Source: Synechococcaceae cyanobacterium RL_1_2 (GTDB taxonomy: Bacteria > Cyanobacteriota > Cyanobacteriia > Cyanobacteriales > JAAUPO01). From it: 16,372 bases of DNA. A program made the position numbers and the translations under genes. Location: NCBI GenBank assembly GCA_012033095.1, contig JAAUPO010000007.1:1-16372 (forward strand), written 5' to 3'. Shown piece after piece: positions 1 to 8,785 of the stretch; within the stretch, counting starts at the first letter, position 1, and each line of letters starts with the position of its first letter. The notes under the pieces were generated by a model that saw nothing but the letters and a program-made list of their open reading frames with translations, was not told where the DNA came from and did not search any database.

Positions 1-24
1 AGTAATCAATCTCCTCAATCCTAA

Positions 25-1157
25 TTATTTAGCAGGGGGTTGGGCCGCAGCACTAAGTTGCTTGAGGATATTACCAAGTCCGGCAAAGGAACCATTAGCC
101 GCTAAAATTTCCACATGTTCATCGCTAGCGGTTTTAACAATTTCGTTGTAGGTATTGATGGTGTTAGATAATTTTTGAACATCAACACCGCCACCACCTT
201 GAGCGATGAGCGTTCGGTTTTAGTTCTTGCAGCCCAATGGTTAAATTAGCAGACGCTACTAACACATCCGAAGAAGGTAACGCCGCATTAACTGAAGCCA
301 ATAGACCTTGGAGGTCGCTAGTGAGTTGCACCATTAACCCAGGATCAACACTGGGGGCAATAGTCCCTAATTCTGCTGCTATCTGCTGACCACTAGGGGC
401 AATATCCGCTGCACCGGCAGCCATCCCAGCCGCTAAACCACCTTCCATTTGTTCTTCTGTTCCAGAAACAATCAGTTGCGTGGTCTGTTGGGTAGCAGGA
501 TCATTGGTTTCGATTATGCCTTCAGCAATGTCATCGGCTTGGGCAATCCAATTAGCTGCGATCAAATTAGCATCAGCAGTTGGATCTAAGGCAAGGTTAG
601 GGAATGTCTCTTTCTGACTAGCATTACCTCCACCTTGGGCTACGGAAATAATGGTAATAGTTATGGTTTTACCACTGGCAAGTTGAAGCTGAAAACCTTG
701 AGTTGTCCCTTGCAGAAAATTAGAGGCAATAAAACTAATGATTGCGCGGGGGGTATCAGGAGAAATTTCTCTAGTGACTACTCCACCAGATATAACTCTT
801 AAAATTGCCCCAGGGGTAAGTTGGCTATTAACACTAAGGGGGGGTACCAGAAGCTCCTGTTAATAATGTCGCGATCGCTCTGCTAGTACTAATTGCTCCA
901 TTTCCGATTTGATTACTAATTGTTGCCGCCGCCGCATTAACTTCTGCTTGGGTTACCCCTGTTACCGTAACAGTAGCCGTTTGAGTGTCATTTCCTTGAG
1001 TATTAGTAAAGGTTAAGCCAATAGAATCACCACTAGCTTGGTTTCCATCCGGTAGTACGGAGTCCACGTTTGCTTGGGCTTGAACTAACTCCACCCCGAC
1101 CATCAAACTTAATAAAGCTGAAGAAAGGGACGCTAGGGCAATTTTTTTCTTGTTCAT
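25..1157 (-). CDS. Exported hypothetical protein, frame broken twice
   Basis: I do not recognise this family. The gene starts at the ATG at 1155-1157 with a lysine-rich N-terminus, a hydrophobic stretch and a VQAQA sequence, which together look like a Sec signal peptide cleaved near residue 28. The mature part is rich in Ala, Gly, Thr, Ser and Gln and poor in Cys and charge, as expected of a secreted or periplasmic protein. The frame shifts in the run of seven G at 838-844 (six would restore it) and again near 195-215. It then continues cleanly to the stop at 25-27 with a C-terminus ending AAAQPPAK. Repaired length is about 376 residues. No enzymatic motif is visible. It lies 110 bp downstream of another exported-protein gene on the same strand, so the two may be co-transcribed. 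That the three pieces are one gene is inference from continuous composition and minimal repair. Confidence 0.72.
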
Positions 1158-1177
1158 GATTATTCTGATTGAGGAAG

Positions 1178-1190
1178 CTATAGTCTATAG
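1178..1190 (-). promoter_or_regulatory. Duplicated CTATAG near the start of the exported-protein gene
   Basis: Two CTATAG hexamers separated by one base lie 21 bp upstream of the ATG at 1157. Read on the minus strand they give TATAG-type -10-like sequences. No clear -35 box was found. The site is too close to the start for a long leader, so this is only a possible promoter element. Confidence 0.25.
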
Positions 1191-1267
1191 TGATGAAAAT
1201 AAATTTTTAGTTCTTTATTGCCCACTACATAAATCAATATAAATCAATAGTTTGAGTGGGCTGAGGG

Positions 1268-2451
1268 TTAGAATTTGAAGGAATAACCTAAGCTTGCTTG
1301 GAAACCAGTACCCACATTATTGTTGGTGATATCAGTAAGACCCATCGTTAAACTAACCGGGGCATTAAAAGGAGCGATGGATGTCCCTAAGTTAAGGGCA
1401 TTGCCTGTCCAACTGGTGATGATGGAGGCTTCAGGGATCACCCTTAATCCTAAGCTAGCAAAAAAGTTGGGGGTATTGGTATCGCTCGAATCGCTCCAAC
1501 GGATCTATAACTTCCTGTCCCAAAGCCGGCACTAACCGTTAGGGGTAGTGTATTGGTTTCGCTCTCGGGTTGTAAGTCAAAGCGTTTAGTGACAACTCCA
1601 TATACGGTTTCCTTAACAGGACCACGATTCCCTTGTGTGCCTAAACCCCAACGGATGGCGTTTGACCAACCGAGAGCAACACCAATCCCACTCTCAAAAG
1701 TGTGATGGGCTTTCAGACCGATCGCGCCGCGATCGCCAAAACTATCTTTTAAACTAATAATGGCAAGGGCAGTTTCTAAACCGATGGATTCACGGGGATT
1801 ACCTAAACCAAAACCGGCCACAGCGGAACCATCTACAATTCCCGTATCAGAAACAGCACCGGATAAACCGACGAAGCCATCCCTCGCAGCAGCACCGAAA
1901 CCGGAAGGAGTACCAAAGCTAGAACCAGGAGAACCTTTTTTGGCGGAAGGGGGAGGACTGATGGGGTCGATTAATAAATTTTTCCGCGATTGGCTCATGT
2001 CCTCAAAGGTACCAGTAAAGCTCGAAGAATCAGTGGCTTGGGCAATTGTTGTATCAGCGGTAATGAATCGTTGTTGCTGATAAATGCTACTGGGATAGAT
2101 ATGACCGAGGGCACTAGCCGAACCGTTGTTTAATCTGGCCGCCACTAAGGAAGGTTGATTTAACTTGCCTGAGTTTAGTTGCAGACCATTGTTCGATAGC
2201 CAAAGTTGGGAGTTAAGACTGTCCGTGTCACTAACCATCGGACTAGCAACGTTAGACTGAGCTGTAGCATGTCCTGACCATTGAGGTTGGTGTAATTGGC
2301 TACTGGTTTTAGCATTGGCATTAGACCATGAGGGCGTATTTCGTTGGGCCGAGGAAGGCGAAGACCATTGGGGTTGGTTTTGGGCTTGAACCTGAGTTGC
2401 AATCACGATCGGTGCCATTGCAGCTAAGACGGATAAGAATTTAATTTTCAT
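1268..2451 (-). CDS. Exported, probably outer-membrane beta-barrel-like protein (one frameshift)
   Basis: The start is the ATG at 2449-2451. Residues 1-24 form a signal peptide (MKIKFLSVLAAMAPIVIA, then TQVQAQ). Residues 25-70 are Gln/Ser/Trp-rich and hold two imperfect copies of QPQWS about 29 residues apart. The C-terminal half consists of alternating Gly-rich hydrophobic and polar strands such as IGLKAHHTF and GIGVALGWSNA, and the protein ends GYSFKF. A terminal Phe after alternating residues is the usual outer-membrane barrel signal. The frame breaks near 1496-1497, where one extra base in a CC/GG pair would restore it. The continuation runs to the stop at 1268-1270, about 394 residues repaired. 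Function is unknown; barrel topology is inferred from the strand pattern and the terminal Phe, not from a recognised family. Confidence 0.75.
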
Positions 2452-2790
2452 ATTCAGATAATGCTAGTTACTATACGCAATAGAATAATTACATGACATG
2501 GCAAAGGTTTAGGAAAGATTGAACTCATTAGATGGGATCAAACTGCTGTTAAACAAATTAGTCTTGTTTGATCGTGCTACTACATAGTACTGCGGTCAGG
2601 ATAAATTTGATGTCATCCAAATAATAGGCCAATTTATTTTTAACAAACTACTTTTTAATCTTTATTTATCATCAGAGTAAAACTTTAAAACGCTAATATT
2701 CAGCGTTAAATCCTAATTAATTTTATACTCAATTCTTTACTTAAGTTGATTCCCATGGCATGGTGTTGGCATACGGTTATTTACCAAACA
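2452..2790. other. Non-coding AT-rich spacer
   Basis: This divergent spacer lies between the minus-strand exported-protein gene and the methyltransferase gene. It should contain the promoter of the former, but no clear -35/-10 pair or hairpin terminator stands out. No open frame with a ribosome-binding site was seen. Confidence 0.5.
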
Positions 2791-2884
2791 TATAGCAGTC
2801 CTAACTAAGTCATAGAATTAAGATCCTTACTAGACTTGGCTTTCAATGTACTCAATTGCCAGAAGCTATTTAAGATTGCTATAT
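2791..2884 (+). repeat. MITE-like element, family 2, copy A
   Basis: This copy begins TATAGCAGTCCTAA and ends TTAAGATTGCTATAT, so the ends are imperfect inverted repeats. The interior (AAGATCCTTACTAGACTTGG, then TTCAATGTACTCAATTGCC) matches the copies at 10012-10106 and 12282-12374. The ends carry TA, the usual target of IS630/Tc1-type transposition. It has no coding capacity. Confidence 0.85.
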
Positions 2885-2993
2885 ATTAATTGAAATATTG
2901 TAAAAATAAGGCTTGTCGGCTACTTGCACCGTTAAATTAGCTTAAAGTTGGTAGAAGATCACTACTTTTTGAATTGTTTTTAATTTTTACTGT

Positions 2994-4195
2994 ATGGCCA
3001 AACTACGGGAAATCAATCTTCCTTCCCAACTCAAAGACTCCTTAACTCAAGGCCATCCCTGGATTTATCGCGATCGCTTACCCCAAAATTTACGGTTAGA
3101 AACGGGGGAATGGGTAAAGTTAAAATGTGGAAAATGGAAAGGTTTTGGTTTAGCGGATAGTAACGGCCCCATCGCAATCCGGGTTTTCTCTAATCGTTAC
3201 TTACCCGATCGCCCTTGGGTAACCCAAAGAATTCAAGCCGCTTGGGATCTCCGTGAACCGTTAAGGAATCAAGGCTGTACTGCTTACCGATGGTTATTTG
3301 GAGAGGGGGATGGTTTACCGGGGATCACCGTGGATCTGTATGGTGATTACGCGGTGGTTAAAACCTACATGGAGAGTGCCACTGCACTGTTAGATTGGGT
3401 GGTGAGAAGCTTACGGGAAATAGCTCCTTTGCAGGGCATCTTATGGCGTACCCAACATCAAGAGCTAGAGCAACTAGAAGATTCTAATCCTAGCACCCCG
3501 ACTAAAACCCAGCTCCTCTGGGGAAAAGCCCCAAGGGGGGAAATTGTGGTGCTAGAGCATGGCTTAAAGTTTGAAGTAAATCTGGAAACTGGTCAAAAAA
3601 CGGGCCTATTTTTAGACCACCGAGAAAATCGCCGGTTCGTCGAAGGTCTAAGTAAAAATAAAACGGTCTTGAATTGTTTTTCCTACACCGGTGCTTTTTC
3701 CCTCTATGGCCTCCGGGGGGGCGCAACCCATGTTACCAACGTGGATATAGGCAAGGGTTTAGCTGAATCGGCAGAGCATAACGTGCAGTTAAATGGATTC
3801 GATCGCGATCGCCATCATTTCGTGACAGGGGATTGCTTTGAAGTGTTAAACGACTATGTAGAACAACAGCAAACTTTTGATGTCGTGATCCTAGACCCCC
3901 CCACCTTTGCCCAAAACAAAAAAGCCGTTTTGCTGCGGTTCGAGCTTACACGAAGCTGAATGCCCTCGCCATCCAATGTGTTGCCCCCGATGGATTATTA
4001 GTTTCTGCTAGCTGCACTAGTCAAGTTAGTCCAGAAGCCTTCAAAGAAATGTTAGCCGTTGCTGGGGCCCAGAACGATCGACGCATCCAAATTATTCATG
4101 AAGCTGGGCAACCCTTAGATCATCCCGTGCTAGCCAGTTTCCCTGAAGGCCGTTATCTTAAATTTGTGGTGGGTAAAGTTAATCCCATTGTGTAG
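2994..4195 (+). CDS. Class I SAM-dependent rRNA methyltransferase, RlmI family (one frameshift)
   Basis: This protein is predicted to methylate a cytosine at C5 in 23S rRNA, as RlmI does at C1962 in E. coli. Residues 1-80 form a PUA-like RNA-binding domain with the HPWIYRDRL motif. GEGDGLPGITVDLYGDY near 104-120 is typical of the RlmI middle domain. The methyltransferase fold follows: FLDHRENR near 205-212, the SAM-binding LNCFSYTGAFS near 225, and the motif IV sequence ILDPPTFAQNKK near 298-309. The frame shifts at 3925-3926, where one more C in a CC pair gives AQNKKARFAAVRAYTKL. The remainder, to the stop at 4193-4195, contains LVSASCTSQV with the conserved motif VI Cys and the C-terminal RYLKFVVGKV strand. 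Repaired length is about 400 residues, the usual family size. Family assignment is firm; the exact target base is inferred. Confidence 0.93.
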
Positions 4196-4215
4196 GGATG
4201 TAGGGATGTAAGAAT
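4192..4215. repeat. 8-bp tandem repeat, three units
   Basis: GTAGGGAT occurs twice in succession, followed by the variant GTAAGAAT. The first unit overlaps the stop codon of the methyltransferase gene, so the array is essentially its 3' untranslated region. Confidence 0.75.
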
Positions 4216-4390
4216 GCAGATAGCCACAACATTGTCGCCATGGAAAAAGCGTAAGTTCGTTCTAAAGTCCTATCGCGATCGCCTAGTCCATCAGCCATAA
4301 ACCACTCCAACCCAGAAACGCATGTGATATAGCCATTGGGGTTTAGAAGCTAGCAAAAAAACGATAACATCCGATCGCACATCCCACATT

Positions 4391-4687
4391 CTACGATCGA
4401 TGAATAAATCGACTTTCCCCCTCCTTCGCCGTTACATTTTCATACACCCCCGTTTCCCGTTTCACTAACTTAGTCAAACCAGCACTTTTATATTCACTAT
4501 CAGAAGTGGGAATCGCAACTCCCACGGGGGTAATCAACTTTTGTACCGCAGCTTGGGATGCCGTCTCTCCCACCGGGATTCCGGCTAGTTTGCATAGTTC
4601 TTCCCAGGTTTCGACGGTGGCATTAATACCGTGGATGACTTCGATGACTTGATTATTTTCACTACAACGATAGACGTATATGGGCAT
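4391..4687 (-). CDS. Small FmdB-like protein without a complete zinc ribbon
   Basis: This 98-residue protein starts at ATG 4685-4687 behind a good ribosome-binding site (AGGAGG, about 8 bases upstream). The opening MPIYVYRC resembles the start of FmdB-family zinc-ribbon proteins (MPIYEYRC). However, the usual second half of the CxxC pair is replaced by SENN, and only two cysteines remain in the whole protein (residues 8 and 32). A four-Cys zinc site therefore cannot form. The rest is mixed alpha/beta with no other motif; the C-terminus is basic and polar (ESRFIHRS). Genes around it give no functional hint. The reading frame is intact. I regard it as a conserved hypothetical protein with a possible distant FmdB relation; the function is unknown. 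Confidence 0.75.
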   Translation of the reverse strand: MPIYVYRCSENNQVIEVIHGINATVETWEELCKLAGIPVGETASQAAVQKLITPVGVAIPTSDSEYKSAGLTKLVKRETGVYENVTAKEGESRFIHRS

Positions 4688-4960
4688 AGATTAATCCTCC
4701 TAGCATGGTCATAGAGATTCCCACTATGGTATATCAATTAATTTAAAGGTTTGAGCAATTAATAATCGTTATGGTGCACCTAGGAAAAATGGGATGGGCC
4801 AAGCATACCTAAATCTAAGATCGCGATTGTCAGATTAATTAAGGCATAAGATGAACTATAAAGCCTTACCCTGTAAATGATTGACGATCGTTAGTCCCTC
4901 TCGATTATGATTATATTGACGATCGCCAATCTGTTATGTCAGCTCCAATTATTCAATTAC

Positions 4961-5073
4961 AGGACTTACGCAAAAATTTCAACTCTATCCTGGGAACCAT
5001 TATTTTTGGAGATGTTTGGGAAAAACCATTCAAGCCAGTCCCCCCAACTTTAGGGGGCTTGTGCGTAAGTCCT
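4961..5073 (+). repeat. MITE-like element, family 1, copy 1
   Basis: The ends are AGGACTTACGCA and TGCGTAAGTCCT, a perfect 12-bp inverted repeat. The interior contains the family core TCCTGGGAACCAT, and GTCCCCCCAACTTTAGGGGG near the right end. It lies between the FmdB-like and NifU-like genes and has no coding frame of its own. Confidence 0.9.
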
Positions 5074-5207
5074 AAATGATAAAATCTACCTTAAACCACC
5101 TTAAACATAAAGCTCCTGGGTTCATGAAGAGCTCCAGAAGCTAAAAATTAGAATTAGAATTAAATTTTTAATTAAAACTAAATCAGCAATGATTACATTA
5201 TGGTGGA

Positions 5208-5450
5208 TTAGAAAACTTGTTCGACTTCCTGAATTTCGGGAATCATTTCCCTTAAGCGGCGTTCAATACCCATGCGCAGGGTCATCGTTGAACTAGGGCA
5301 AGAACCACAAGCCCCTTGGAGTCTTAGCTTAACGATCGCGCCATCAATTTCTACAAGCTCCACATTGCCCCCATCAGAAATGAGGTAGGGTCTCAACTCA
5401 TCAAGGGTAGATTCAACATTTTCGGGGGTTAAAGTTAAGGTCTCAGCCAT
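5208..5450 (-). CDS. NifU C-terminal domain Fe-S scaffold protein (CnfU/Nfu type)
   Basis: This 80-residue protein consists of a single NifU C-terminal (Nfu) domain. It holds a transient Fe-S cluster and passes it to target proteins; in cyanobacteria and plastids the Nfu/CnfU proteins supply photosystem I and ferredoxins. It has the N-terminal helix ([20 protein letters not shown]), the strand VKLRLQGAC and the cluster-binding CGSCPSS, with cysteines at residues 48 and 51, followed by [13 protein letters not shown] chose the ATG at 5448-5450 ([12 protein letters not shown]). The frame remains open further upstream, but that extension is hydrophobic, lacks a good start and does not match the usual family length of 75-80 residues. 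The frame is intact. It probably forms a dimer in which each chain gives two Cys, as known for Nfu proteins. Confidence 0.95.
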   Translation of the reverse strand: MAETLTLTPENVESTLDELRPYLISDGGNVELVEIDGAIVKLRLQGACGSCPSSTMTLRMGIERRLREMIPEIQEVEQVF

Positions 5451-5521
5451 GGTTTTGATCTTAAGTAAATCAATAATTAAAAAATTCCTATGCAGGATCA
5501 AGTTTAACCTATAACCTTGGC

Positions 5522-5549
5522 ACTAAAACAACTTTTTTGTTGCTTTAGT
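5522..5549 (-). promoter_or_regulatory. Inverted repeat with T-rich loop upstream of the NifU-like gene
   Basis: ACTAAA-A-CAAC and GTTG-C-TTTAGT pair around a six-T loop, giving ten base pairs with one mismatch. It lies about 72 bp upstream of the NifU-like start codon, so it could be an operator or a leader hairpin. The role is unknown. Confidence 0.35.
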
Positions 5550-5675
5550 ATATCCACGGCTCTGAGGATGATCCCTGAACAATCTGAGCAACTTGGTGAC
5601 AGTGATCCAGTGATCCAAAGGAAAGATAATCACCATTAAAACCCTAGGGACCAACTTTCTAATTATTGAGATAGT

Positions 5676-5767
5676 TATAGTCTTTTTGAATAATTACGGG
5701 AAAAGGATAGAGCTGAAAGCATTGTATATCGAGGAAAAATATCCCATTTTAAATTAAATTGACTATA
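5676..5767 (-). repeat. MITE-like element, family 3, copy 1
   Basis: The element is bounded by TATAGTC and GACTATA. Its reverse complement aligns along nearly its full length with 16187-16279, sharing TATAGTCAATTTAATTTA at one end, TTTTCAG and CTAT in the middle, and TAATTATT followed by AAAAAGACTATA at the other end. It is AT-rich and has no coding potential. Confidence 0.75.
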
Positions 5768-5862
5768 TTCCTTTATCCTCACTGACAGCAATACATCCAG
5801 CATTGGTCGCCCTAGAGATTGATCCTAAAATTTGGCTAATCCTACGGATAAGGATTATGAAT

Positions 5863-5974
5863 AGGACTTACACACAAGCCCCCTAAATCCCCCAAAGTTG
5901 GTGAACTTGCTTGAACGAATTGCCCCCAAACATCATGGTTCCCAGGACAGAATGGAAATTTTTGCGTAAGTCCT
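5863..5974 (-). repeat. MITE-like element, family 1, copy 2
   Basis: This is an inverted copy of the family 1 element. It opens AGGACTTACACACAAGCC and closes TTTTTGCGTAAGTCCT. It shares the core CAAACATCATGGTTCCCAGG and the GCTTGAACGAATTG segment. AT dinucleotides flank both ends, a possible 2-bp target duplication not seen at the other copies. Confidence 0.9.
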
Positions 5975-6589
5975 ATTTCTGTAGTCACACTGGCTGCCGA
6001 TTTTTTGCACTCTTGTTGGGTAAGTCCTGAAACCCTGCAACATTTAGATCGGTAGGGGCGGACTAAGGTCTTTCTAACAAGCAGCACAAAAAAAAGCAAG
6101 AACAGATAAACTATTTTTTTGAACTTGCATGTACTTAATTTGAACTTGAATGGTTTTTAACGTTGACTTTGAATTTATTTGTATTTTTTGAATCATTCAA
6201 AAACAAAACATTTGTATTACTTTGTTGCAATCGCAAATGTAATTCATTCACAAAAGAAACTAACAAAAACCAAATTTCAAAAATCTTTGAATTTTAGTGT
6301 ATTGTTATCGGTAGTAATTAATTGTGTATTGTTTAAGGGCTAGTTGCCATCATTGGGATGCTTGTTTAACTGGGGAAACGATAGTTAATTTTATTAAATG
6401 AAACTATATAAATTGTGGGTATGTCTTCATTAAGGTTTAGCTTTAATTCAACTGCTCGCTCAATATCATTAATTAACCGGCAACTGTACTTAATCTCTAC
6501 CCATCCAACCGCATTTATTCTCATACATTTGTACTAATGTTTTCCCTGGAAAATCGTTTTTAAATTACTGATTAAGTCAATCTAATCCC
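5975..6589. other. Long AT-rich spacer without a gene
   Basis: About 600 bp of AT-rich DNA precede the membrane coiled-coil gene. I see many short A/T runs and TTG/GTATT words, but no credible gene, tRNA or terminator. The promoter of the 6590 gene must lie here, but no -35/-10 pair could be chosen with confidence. Confidence 0.5.
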
Positions 6590-7012
6590 ATGACTGCCCT
6601 TCCTAAATATCAGTCTTCTGTTAAGTTAGCCAAGGCTCCTGCTAAAAGATCGAAAAAAATCCCCGTAATGCGACCCCGCCCCCAAAATTACGGCGTGATC
6701 GCGGTGGAAATTTTTATTAAAGTGTCCGTTAACGTTGTCCTCTCCGCCGCTGCCATTACGGCCTTATCCCAGCTTATCCCCTATCAATTATCCCAAAAAA
6801 CTAAGTTACAGGAATTGGAATTAGAGACAGCGGAGACCCAGGCGCGGGTATCTCAGTTGCAAAAAGAGTTTGAGTTTAATACGGATCCTAGTCAAGCTCA
6901 GCGGGTTATGCAGGAGTACAGTACACGGGTAAACCCTAATCAAGTTAAAGTGGTTTTTGTTGAACCAGAAAAAAAAAGAAAAAGTCAAAGTAGCAACGGG
7001 CAATTATCCTGA
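6590..7012 (+). CDS. One-pass membrane coiled-coil protein, FtsL/DivIC-like in layout
   Basis: This 140-residue protein starts at ATG 6590. Residues 1-35 are basic (repeated Lys/Arg, including AKRSKKIP) and proline-containing, as for a cytoplasmic N-terminus. Residues about 38-62 form one hydrophobic helix (IFIKVSVNVVLSAAAITALS). A predicted coiled coil follows, rich in Gln/Glu/Leu (KLQELELETAETQARVSQLQ). After it come RVNPNQVKVVFVEP and a charged Lys-rich tail. I believe similar short proteins are common in cyanobacteria, but I do not know a characterised one. The layout matches the divisome proteins FtsL and DivIC; this is only a resemblance in topology. No Shine-Dalgarno sequence is obvious. 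The frame is intact, and the ABC ATPase gene follows 131 bp later on the same strand. Confidence 0.82.
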   Translation: MTALPKYQSSVKLAKAPAKRSKKIPVMRPRPQNYGVIAVEIFIKVSVNVVLSAAAITALSQLIPYQLSQKTKLQELELETAETQARVSQLQKEFEFNTDPSQAQRVMQEYSTRVNPNQVKVVFVEPEKKRKSQSSNGQLS

Positions 7013-7143
7013 GGAAGAATAGGTTTGAGGCGAGCATTTGTATTTTTGCCATAGAAAAACTAGTGTTGTCCTTATGCCCTTGTCCTTGATAGTCTAATGA
7101 TCCTTGCTGAGATTTGCCCTAGTGTTTGACCATCCTTTTTATT

Positions 7144-8338
7144 GTGGCCACCGTTAATATAAAGCAGCTTACAAAAATTTATCCAGGGAAAGCCCCCCTC
7201 CCTAAGCCCGTCTTAGAGCAGATTGATTTAACTGTGGAACTAGGGGAATTAATGGTTTTGGTAGGGCCCTCTGGTTGTGGCAAAAGTACCCTCCTGCGCT
7301 TAATTGCGGGGTTAGAGGCAGTTACTTCCGGGGAGATTACCATCGCGATCGCGTCGTGAATAATATCCCCCCGAAGTTACGCAATGTGGCCATGGTTTTT
7401 CAAAACTACGCCCTATATCCCCACCTCCGGGTTTACGATAACATTGCGTTTGGTTTAAGGCGTAATCTTCCGTCCCGAAGTCGTTCTAGTCCTGGGTGGC
7501 AACGGTTACTATCCAATTTATCAAGGCTTTTACCCCCTGCTCTAGCCTACCTAACCCCAGAAGAATTAATAATTAAAGAGCGGGTGGAACAGGTGGCCCA
7601 ACAACTACAGTTAAATCATTTGCTCGATCGCTTTCCCCGTCAACTTTCCGGCGGACAAAAGCAACGGGTTGCCCTTGGTCGAGCGATCGCCCGCCAACCA
7701 GATTTGTATTTAATGGATGAACCCCTATCCAATCTTGATGCCCAATTACGTACCGAAACCCGCAGTTACCTAGTACAACTCCAGAAACAATTGGCTACCA
7801 CCACTATCTATGTAACCCATGATCAAACGGAAGCCATGACCATGGGCGATCGATTAGCGGTGATGAACCAAGGCAAAATTTTGCAAGTGGCAACCCCCTT
7901 AGAAGTTTATAATGCCCCAGCGGATACCTTTGTGGCCGAATTTATTGGTTCCCCCACCATTAATTTAATTCCAGTGGAGTTGCATCCCCCTTACTGGTGC
8001 AACACGACCATTTTCGTTGCACATTACCGGAACTTTGGCTGCCACGGGTTGAGCAAGAACAAGGCAAATTAGTGTATTTAGGCATTAGGCCAGAACATTT
8101 GCGTCCTAGTCGGCCTGCCCCTAAAAATTTGGCTGTGCAGGTGGATTTAATTGAGTCCTTGGGCCATCAAACCCAAATTATTGGTCATCTGACCGCAGAT
8201 CCCACCCAAACGATACGAGCGATTATTCCTCCGGATCTCTCCGTCGCGATCGGGGAGCAACTCTGGCTAGCCATAGATCTAGATAAAATTCATTTCTTTG
8301 ATTACGATCGCGGTTTGAGACTAAATCCGGTTGTTTAG
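7144..8338 (+). CDS. ABC transporter ATP-binding protein, UgpC/MalK/GgtA type (two frameshifts)
   Basis: This is the ATPase subunit of an importer for sugars, glycerol phosphate or compatible solutes. I chose the GTG at 7144 ([15 protein letters not shown]); a TTG at 7126 is in frame but adds an atypical hydrophobic leader. Walker [10 protein letters not shown] lies near residues 41-49, the Q-loop in [11 protein letters not shown], the signature LSGGQKQR near 168, Walker [13 protein letters not shown] near 187-198 and the H-loop THDQTEAM near 225. Between Q-loop and signature is a Pro/Ser/Leu-rich insertion of about 40 residues that E. coli MalK lacks; I recall it from cyanobacterial members. 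The C-terminal regulatory TOBE domain holds [10 protein letters not shown]. The frame breaks near 7344 (one missing G gives EITIGDRVV) and at the C run 7986-7990. Repaired length is about 398 residues. No permease or binding-protein gene lies nearby, so the substrate cannot be assigned. Confidence 0.93.
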
Positions 8339-8555
8339 CCGTTGTTCCATGTTCGATTCAATGTGCGAGCAGTGCCAAAAGTTGACAACTAGCCCCGGTA
8401 AATCCCCCCAGTTTAGGGGACTTAACCTAACCCTTATCCCCCAATTGCTGGCTAGGGAAGCTTGCTAATCATCCCCTGCAAGGTTGTTGGGGTTGCAAGG
8501 AAAACATCGGCAATTAAAAATTAGCAATTATTGGAAATAATATTGGAAAAAATTG

Positions 8556-8587
8556 ATTACCAACACCTTCTATGGTAATTTTATAAA
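8556..8587 (+). promoter_or_regulatory. Inverted repeat and possible -10 box upstream of tRNA-Leu
   Basis: ATTACCA (8556-8562) and TGGTAAT (8573-8579) form a perfect 7-bp inverted repeat with a 10-base spacer. It is followed by TATAAA at 8582-8587, some 20 bases before the mature tRNA. TATAAA is a plausible -10 box; the -35 box is not clear. Confidence 0.35.
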
Positions 8588-8606
8588 AGTCAAAAAACCC
8601 ATAAGC

Positions 8607-8693
8607 GGGGGTATGGCGGAATCGGTAGACGCTGCGGACTTAAAATCCGTTGGGCCTTATAAGCTCGTGGGAGTTCAAGTCTCCCTACCCCCA
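8607..8693 (+). tRNA. tRNA-Leu, anticodon UAA, no intron
   Basis: The acceptor strands GGGGGTA and TACCCCC pair over 7 bp with discriminator A. The D arm closes with GCG/CGC around GAATCGGTAGA. The anticodon stem GCGGA/TCCGT carries the loop CTTAAAA, whose middle three bases give anticodon TAA. A long variable arm follows (class II tRNA), then the T arm GGGAG-TTCAAGT-CTCCC. CCA is not encoded. Many cyanobacteria and plastids have a group I intron in the anticodon loop of this tRNA; here the loop is uninterrupted. Confidence 0.96.
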
Positions 8694-8710
8694 TAATTTA
8701 ATTAATTATA

Positions 8711-8747
8711 AAAAGCAGGAATTCCTTTATCGAGAGTTGCTGCTTTT
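8711..8747. terminator. Hairpin between tRNA-Leu and the convergent DUF928 gene
   Basis: AAAAGCAG and CTGCTTTT form an 8-bp stem with a 21-base loop. A-rich and T-rich flanks make it look usable in both directions. It sits between the 3' ends of the tRNA gene (plus) and the DUF928 gene (minus), the place for a shared terminator. The loop is long, so the call is moderate. Confidence 0.5.
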
Positions 8748-8785
8748 GTCCTTGGGATCATGGTTTTTCGGGGGAAGAAATAGAC

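Noticed and set aside
1320..1535. Open frame of 71 codons on the plus strand
   Set aside because: It lies antisense to the C-terminal part of the barrel-like gene, whose frame continues through this stretch once one base is restored. No ribosome-binding site or family match.
1760..2080. Open frame of 106 codons on the plus strand, Pro-rich
   Set aside because: It is antisense to the same exported-protein gene. Its repeated Pro/Lys/Glu composition is the complement of the Gly/Ser-rich coding strand.
2951..2965. GTA-N9-TAC, resembling an NtcA site, upstream of the methyltransferase gene
   Set aside because: NtcA sites have eight bases between GTA and TAC; here there are nine. No well-placed -10 box follows.
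5842..6099. Open frame of 85 codons on the minus strand
   Set aside because: Most of it covers a family 1 element and its flanks. The translation has no domain and occurs because the element lacks stops in that frame.
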